8,161 nucleotides of DNA from DAOTTW01 sp034437615 (GTDB taxonomy: Bacteria > Chloroflexota > Anaerolineae > Aggregatilineales > Phototrophicaceae). Under the pieces are notes generated by a model that had not been told where the DNA came from, searched no databases, and saw only the letters and a program-made list of their open reading frames with translations. Every line of letters begins with the position of its first letter. Within the stretch, counting starts at the first letter, position 1. Below, piece by piece: positions 6,380-8,161 of this stretch. The DNA lies in assembly GCA_034437615.1 (NCBI GenBank), contig DAOTTW010000087.1:1-8161 (forward strand), given 5' to 3'. Both the position numbers and the translations under genes were made by a program.

Positions 6380-6409
6380 ACACCGGGCGGTCAAGTGACA
6401 GTCCGGTGT
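6380..6409 (+). terminator. Weak terminator or stem-loop after RNase J
   Basis: ACACCGG (6380-6386) pairs with CCGGTGT (6403-6409) around a 16-base loop that can itself form a short GTC/GAC stem. It begins 25 bases after the RNase J stop codon. No T-run follows (AATCCC), so it is not a canonical intrinsic terminator. It may protect the 3' end or act with Rho. Confidence 0.35.
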
Positions 6410-6419
6410 AATCCCACTC

Positions 6420-6447
6420 TTGCATTTCGTGCGCACAGACATATACT
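6420..6447 (+). promoter_or_regulatory. Promoter of tRNA-Val
   Basis: TTGCAT (6420-6425) and TATACT (6442-6447) are separated by 16 bases and match the sigma-70 hexamers at 4 of 6 and 5 of 6 positions. The expected start near 6454 is about six bases before the mature tRNA end at 6460, as is common for tRNA genes. The tRNA is therefore probably transcribed independently of RNase J. Confidence 0.6.
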
Positions 6448-6459
6448 GGTGTATGAAAT

Positions 6460-6532
6460 GGGCAGTTAGCTCAACTGGCAGAGCGTCTCGTTGACGTCGA
6501 GAAGGTTACAGGTTCGAGTCCTGTACGGCCCA
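6460..6532 (+). tRNA. tRNA-Val (anticodon GAC)
   Basis: The 73-base cloverleaf folds cleanly: acceptor GGGCAGT/ACGGCCC, D-stem GCTC/GAGC with GG at 18-19, anticodon stem TCTCG/CGAGA, a 5-base variable loop, and T-stem ACAGG/CCTGT around TTCGAGT. The anticodon GAC (6493-6495) reads GUC and GUU valine codons. A35, C36 and discriminator A73 fit valine identity. CCA is not encoded (CCC-A-CAA follows), so a CCA-adding enzyme is needed. Two small oddities are the A5-G68 mismatch in the acceptor stem and G at position 37, where A is usual for this tRNA. Confidence 0.93.
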
Positions 6533-6683
6533 CAAACAAGCGCCACCTGCGAACATAGACCAGCGGGCAAAGCCGCATAACAGCGTTGTTGTGCTTCTTT
6601 GCGTGGTGGGCGCATAACCATCTTGAACCATCGCGTTTGCCATAGCCAATTTTCGCTGTCCACGTTCTTTGCAGCATTGCCTT

Positions 6684-6709
6684 GTAACTACTCAGGCAGG
6701 CGTGCTTTT
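6684..6709. repeat. Dispersed intergenic repeat, copy 2
   Basis: It matches 126-151 at 24 of 26 positions, the first 18 being identical. Here the repeat runs into a hairpin, GGCGTG (6699-6704) with CATGCC (6718-6723) and inner TTTT/AAAA, loop CTTG. Confidence 0.7.
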
Positions 6710-6728
6710 CTTGAAAACATGCCGCAAC

Positions 6729-6760
6729 CAATTATTTTGCTGGCGTAGCCGAAGGTAAGG
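6729..6760 (+). repeat. 32-base exact direct repeat, copy 1
   Basis: This is identical over 32 bases to 6861-6892, in direct orientation and 132 bases apart. With its downstream flank, this copy can fold: GCTGG (6739-6743) with CCAGC (6766-6770), and AGCC (6747-6750) with GGCT (6759-6762). The second copy lacks that flank and cannot form the hairpin. Confidence 0.8.
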
Positions 6761-6816
6761 CTTTTCCAGCTAAAGAACAAGGCAATGCGGCTGACGCCGC
6801 TCGGACACACAGAAGG

Positions 6817-6861
6817 GTGTCCCTACAGGGCATCGTTCGTAGGGACACGGCAAACCGTGTC
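6817..6861. repeat. Nested GTAGGGACACGG palindromes
   Basis: GTGTCCCTA (6817-6825) pairs with TAGGGACAC (6840-6848). Overlapping it, GACACGG pairs with CCGTGTC at the right end (about 6844-6861) around a CAAA loop. The two hairpins share bases and are mutually exclusive. The same GGACACGGC and TCCCTAC words recur at 7286-7309, marking a repeat family. Confidence 0.55.
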
Positions 6862-6892
6862 AATTATTTTGCTGGCGTAGCCGAAGGTAAGG
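6861..6892 (+). repeat. 32-base exact direct repeat, copy 2, carrying a ribosome binding site
   Basis: It repeats 6729-6760 exactly and ends six bases before the ATG at 6899. Its last bases, AAGGTAAGG, form the purine-rich Shine-Dalgarno-like sequence of the YbaY-like gene. Confidence 0.8.
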
Positions 6893-6898
6893 TAAACG

Positions 6899-7252
6899 AT
6901 GGCAGAGAATAACGACCTGGTGACAGGCGAAATCACGTTTGAAGACGGCACACAGCCTTTTAGCGGCGCGACGGCCTTCGTCAAGCTCGAAGATGTCAGC
7001 CTGATGGACGTGGATGCGACGGTGGTCGCGCAGCAAACGCTGCAAAACGTGGCATATGATGGGTTCGCGGCCATCCCATTTGTGCTAAACGGCAGCGCAG
7101 ACGATGAGAAGGCACGCTATCGCGTCAGTGCACATATCAGCTTTGATGGCGATGAGGACATCCAGCAGGGTGATTTTGTCACCATGCAAAGCTACCCCGT
7201 GCTGACCTATGGCAACCCCAACACGGTAACGCTCCAGGTGCGCCGCGTCTAA
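6899..7252 (+). CDS. YbaY/YscW-family beta-sandwich protein, no signal peptide
   Basis: The 117-residue product follows the YbaY/YscW (type III secretion lipoprotein chaperone-like) pattern: VTGEITF near the start (8-14), a KLEDVSLMD segment (about 30-38), a VVAQQTL stretch, an AAIPFVL segment, YRVSAHISFDG (about 74-84), and a YPVLTYGNPNTVTLQVRRV end (98-116). Family members in Proteobacteria are usually secreted lipoproteins. This one begins MAENNDLV with no hydrophobic leader or lipobox, so it appears cytoplasmic or anchorless. It is acidic. Start choice: the ATG at 6899 follows AAGGTAAGG with six bases between, and the homologous core begins right after it. It stands alone between two repeat-bearing gaps. 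The function of the family is poorly known, and I assign none. The family call comes from remembered sequence pattern and is moderately confident. Confidence 0.72.
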   Translation: MAENNDLVTGEITFEDGTQPFSGATAFVKLEDVSLMDVDATVVAQQTLQNVAYDGFAAIPFVLNGSADDEKARYRVSAHISFDGDEDIQQGDFVTMQSYPVLTYGNPNTVTLQVRRV

Positions 7253-7269
7253 GGGCATCCCGACAAGAC

Positions 7270-7333
7270 AATTGACCTGGTTTGCGGACACGGCAGGCCG
7301 TATCCCTACGGACGGTGCCTGCCGTCGTCAATT
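7270..7333. repeat. 64-base palindromic element after the YbaY-like gene
   Basis: There are nested inverted arms: AATTGAC (7270-7276) with GTCAATT (7327-7333), ACGGCAGGC (7290-7298) with GCCTGCCGT (7317-7325), and CGTA (7299-7302) with TACG (7307-7310) at the tip. It starts 18 bases after the stop codon and could form the 3' end of the transcript, though no T-tract longer than four bases follows. It shares GGACACGGC and TCCCTAC with the palindromes at 6817-6861. Confidence 0.55.
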
Positions 7334-7360
7334 TTCAGCGTCCACGTTTCCTTGTGGTGC
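7331..7360. repeat. Dispersed ATTTTCA...ACGTTT repeat, copy 2
   Basis: It matches 511-540 at 25 of 30 positions and directly adjoins the palindromic element ending at 7333. The relative at 6649 shares ATTTTC and GTCCACGTT. Confidence 0.5.
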
Positions 7361-7462
7361 TACCCAGACACAAGACAGATAGATGCAAAGGGGGCACGTC
7401 TGCAACGCGCCTGCTTTGATGCCAGCACGCTTACAGCCAGCCTTAAGGGACTTATTAGCCGG

Positions 7463-7492
7463 ATGACCGCGTGACGCGGTTCAGTGTATGAT
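7463..7492 (+). promoter_or_regulatory. Candidate promoter with overlapping hairpin for the ABC-2 ATPase gene
   Basis: ATGACC (7463-7468) and TATGAT (7487-7492), 18 bases apart, match the consensus at 4 of 6 and 5 of 6 positions. Start would fall near 7499, about 39 bases before the ATG. The palindrome ACCGCG-TGA-CGCGGT (7466-7480) overlaps the -35 and spacer and could be an operator. Both are inferences from position. Confidence 0.35.
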
Positions 7493-7537
7493 GGCGATAC
7501 GCCAACATGACATGATGAGCCACGACAAAGAGGGTCT

Positions 7538-8161
7538 ATGATTATTACCGAGGGCTTGACGAAAGATTTCGACCAGTTCCGCGCTGTGGACAACGTGACG
7601 CTGCAAGTGGAACCGGGCGAAGTGCTGGCGATGCTGGGGCCAAACGGTGCGGGCAAAACCACCACCGTGCGCATGATGACCAGCATCTTAGCGCCGACAT
7701 CCGGCACCGCGCGCATCGCAGGCTTCGACGTGCTGCAACAGCCCGAACAGGTACGCGCCCATGTGGGCGTGTTGACAGAACAGCACGGCCTCTATGAGCG
7801 CATGAAGGGCCTGGAATACCTGGATTTTTTCGGTCAGGTATATGGCCTGCCGAGGGAGAAGCGCCGCAAGCATTCGCGTGCGCTGATGGACCGTTTTGGA
7901 CTCGGTGACGCGCTGGATAAGCGCCTGGGTGCCTATAGCAAGGGCATGAAGCAGAAGCTGGCGCTGGTGCGGGCGATGCTGCATAACCCGCCGGTGCTGC
8001 TGCTGGATGAGCCGACCAGCGCAATGGACCCGCAAAGCGCCAAGCAGGTCCGTGATGCCATCATTGAGCTACAACGCGACGAACAACGCACCTTCATGAT
8101 TACCACGCACAATCTGAACGAGGCGCAGATACTCGCGGACCGCATTGCCATCATCCGCAAC
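7538..8161 (+). CDS. ABC-2-type exporter ATP-binding protein (3' end outside window)
   Basis: The first 208 residues of a NatA/CcmA-type ATPase, which would power a separate membrane permease for export of drugs, ions or polymers from the cytoplasmic face. In order: Walker A GPNGAGKT (34-41), Q-loop LTEQHGL (Gln82), signature YSKGMKQK (133-140), Walker B VLLLDEP (153-159), D-loop SAMD (161-164), H-loop His191. The SKGMKQK form of the signature is typical of ABC-2 exporters rather than importers. The ATG at 7538 has AGAGGG about four bases upstream. The frame is open to the last base of the window; about 100 more residues and a permease gene would be expected beyond it. The substrate cannot be told. 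Confidence 0.9.
   Translation, partial: MIITEGLTKDFDQFRAVDNVTLQVEPGEVLAMLGPNGAGKTTTVRMMTSILAPTSGTARIAGFDVLQQPEQVRAHVGVLTEQHGLYERMKGLEYLDFFGQVYGLPREKRRKHSRALMDRFGLGDALDKRLGAYSKGMKQKLALVRAMLHNPPVLLLDEPTSAMDPQSAKQVRDAIIELQRDEQRTFMITTHNLNEAQILADRIAIIRN

Larger units (their letters stand above)
6674..6788. repeat. Inverted-repeat unit with 12-bp arms
   Basis: GCATTGCCTTGT (6674-6685) is the exact reverse complement of ACAAGGCAATGC (6777-6788). The neighbouring GTTCTTT (6664-6670) also complements AAAGAAC (6772-6778), so alternative pairings exist. The enclosed stretch carries the second copy of the 126-151 repeat and the first 32-base direct repeat. It may be a small non-autonomous element or the remnant of one; there is no open frame inside. 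Confidence 0.45.
6533..6898. other. Repeat-rich gap between tRNA-Val and the YbaY-like gene
   Basis: No gene is credible here. The first 115 bases show nothing clear. From about 6649 onward the gap is built from repeats: a third relative of the ATTTTC...CCACGTT repeat (6649-6670), the second copy of the 126-151 repeat (6684-6709), a 12-bp inverted repeat enclosing about 90 bases (6674-6788), two exact 32-base direct repeats (6729-6760 and 6861-6892) and nested palindromes (6817-6861). Minus-strand frames overlapping the tRNA are artefacts of its antisense. Confidence 0.7.

Noticed and set aside
6466..6731. Minus-strand open frames across the tRNA, with peptides such as GRTGLEPVTF
   Set aside because: This peptide arises from the antisense of a tRNA T-arm and is a well-known false gene call; the frames have no ribosome binding site and overlap the tRNA.
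6649..6892. A CRISPR array suggested by repeated words in the 6.6-6.9 kb gap
   Set aside because: There are only two 32-base copies with a 100-base interval, no regular spacers and no cas genes nearby.
7545..8160. Minus-strand frames opposite the last ABC gene
   Set aside because: The plus strand encodes an ABC ATPase with all motifs in one continuous frame from 7538 to the window end; the minus frames are its shadows.

Overview
The window reads as ordinary bacterial chromosome, most likely from the Chloroflexota (Anaerolineae-like). This is an inference. It rests on the moderately high G+C of the genes, an RNase J as the visible ribonuclease, a tRNA gene without encoded CCA, ABC and penicillin-binding proteins of the type common in that phylum, and gene-free gaps filled with palindromic repeats such as CCCTCACCCCAAACC and GTAGGGACACGGC. 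No phylogenetic marker in the window settles the point.

Layout from left to right. (1) The last codons of a membrane protein gene (+) end at 95, followed by a good intrinsic terminator and a 450-base gap that holds several palindromic repeats, including a 149-base MITE-like element. (2) A lipoprotein class B penicillin-binding protein of MecA-like domain order lies on the minus strand (544-2742). (3) Diverging from it through a short region with back-to-back promoters is a tandem-domain ABC ATPase of the nucleoside/simple-sugar type (2857-4347), with no permease genes beside it. (4) After a 337-base structured gap comes RNase J (4685-6355). (5) A tRNA-Val(GAC) with a clear sigma-70-type promoter follows (6460-6532). 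(6) A 366-base repeat-rich gap, including an exact 32-base direct repeat, leads into a small YbaY/YscW-like protein (6899-7252) that has no signal peptide. (7) A further gap with palindromes precedes an ABC-2-type exporter ATPase (from 7538), cut by the window end.

The genes do not form one pathway: cell-wall synthesis, solute uptake, RNA turnover, translation and export sit side by side, mostly as single transcription units separated by repeat-bearing gaps. I found no convincing undescribed system. The most unusual material is the set of related intergenic repeats that recur in gaps up to 7 kb apart, the repeat that supplies the ribosome binding site of the YbaY-like gene, and the orphan ABC ATPase whose second nucleotide site has lost its key residues.
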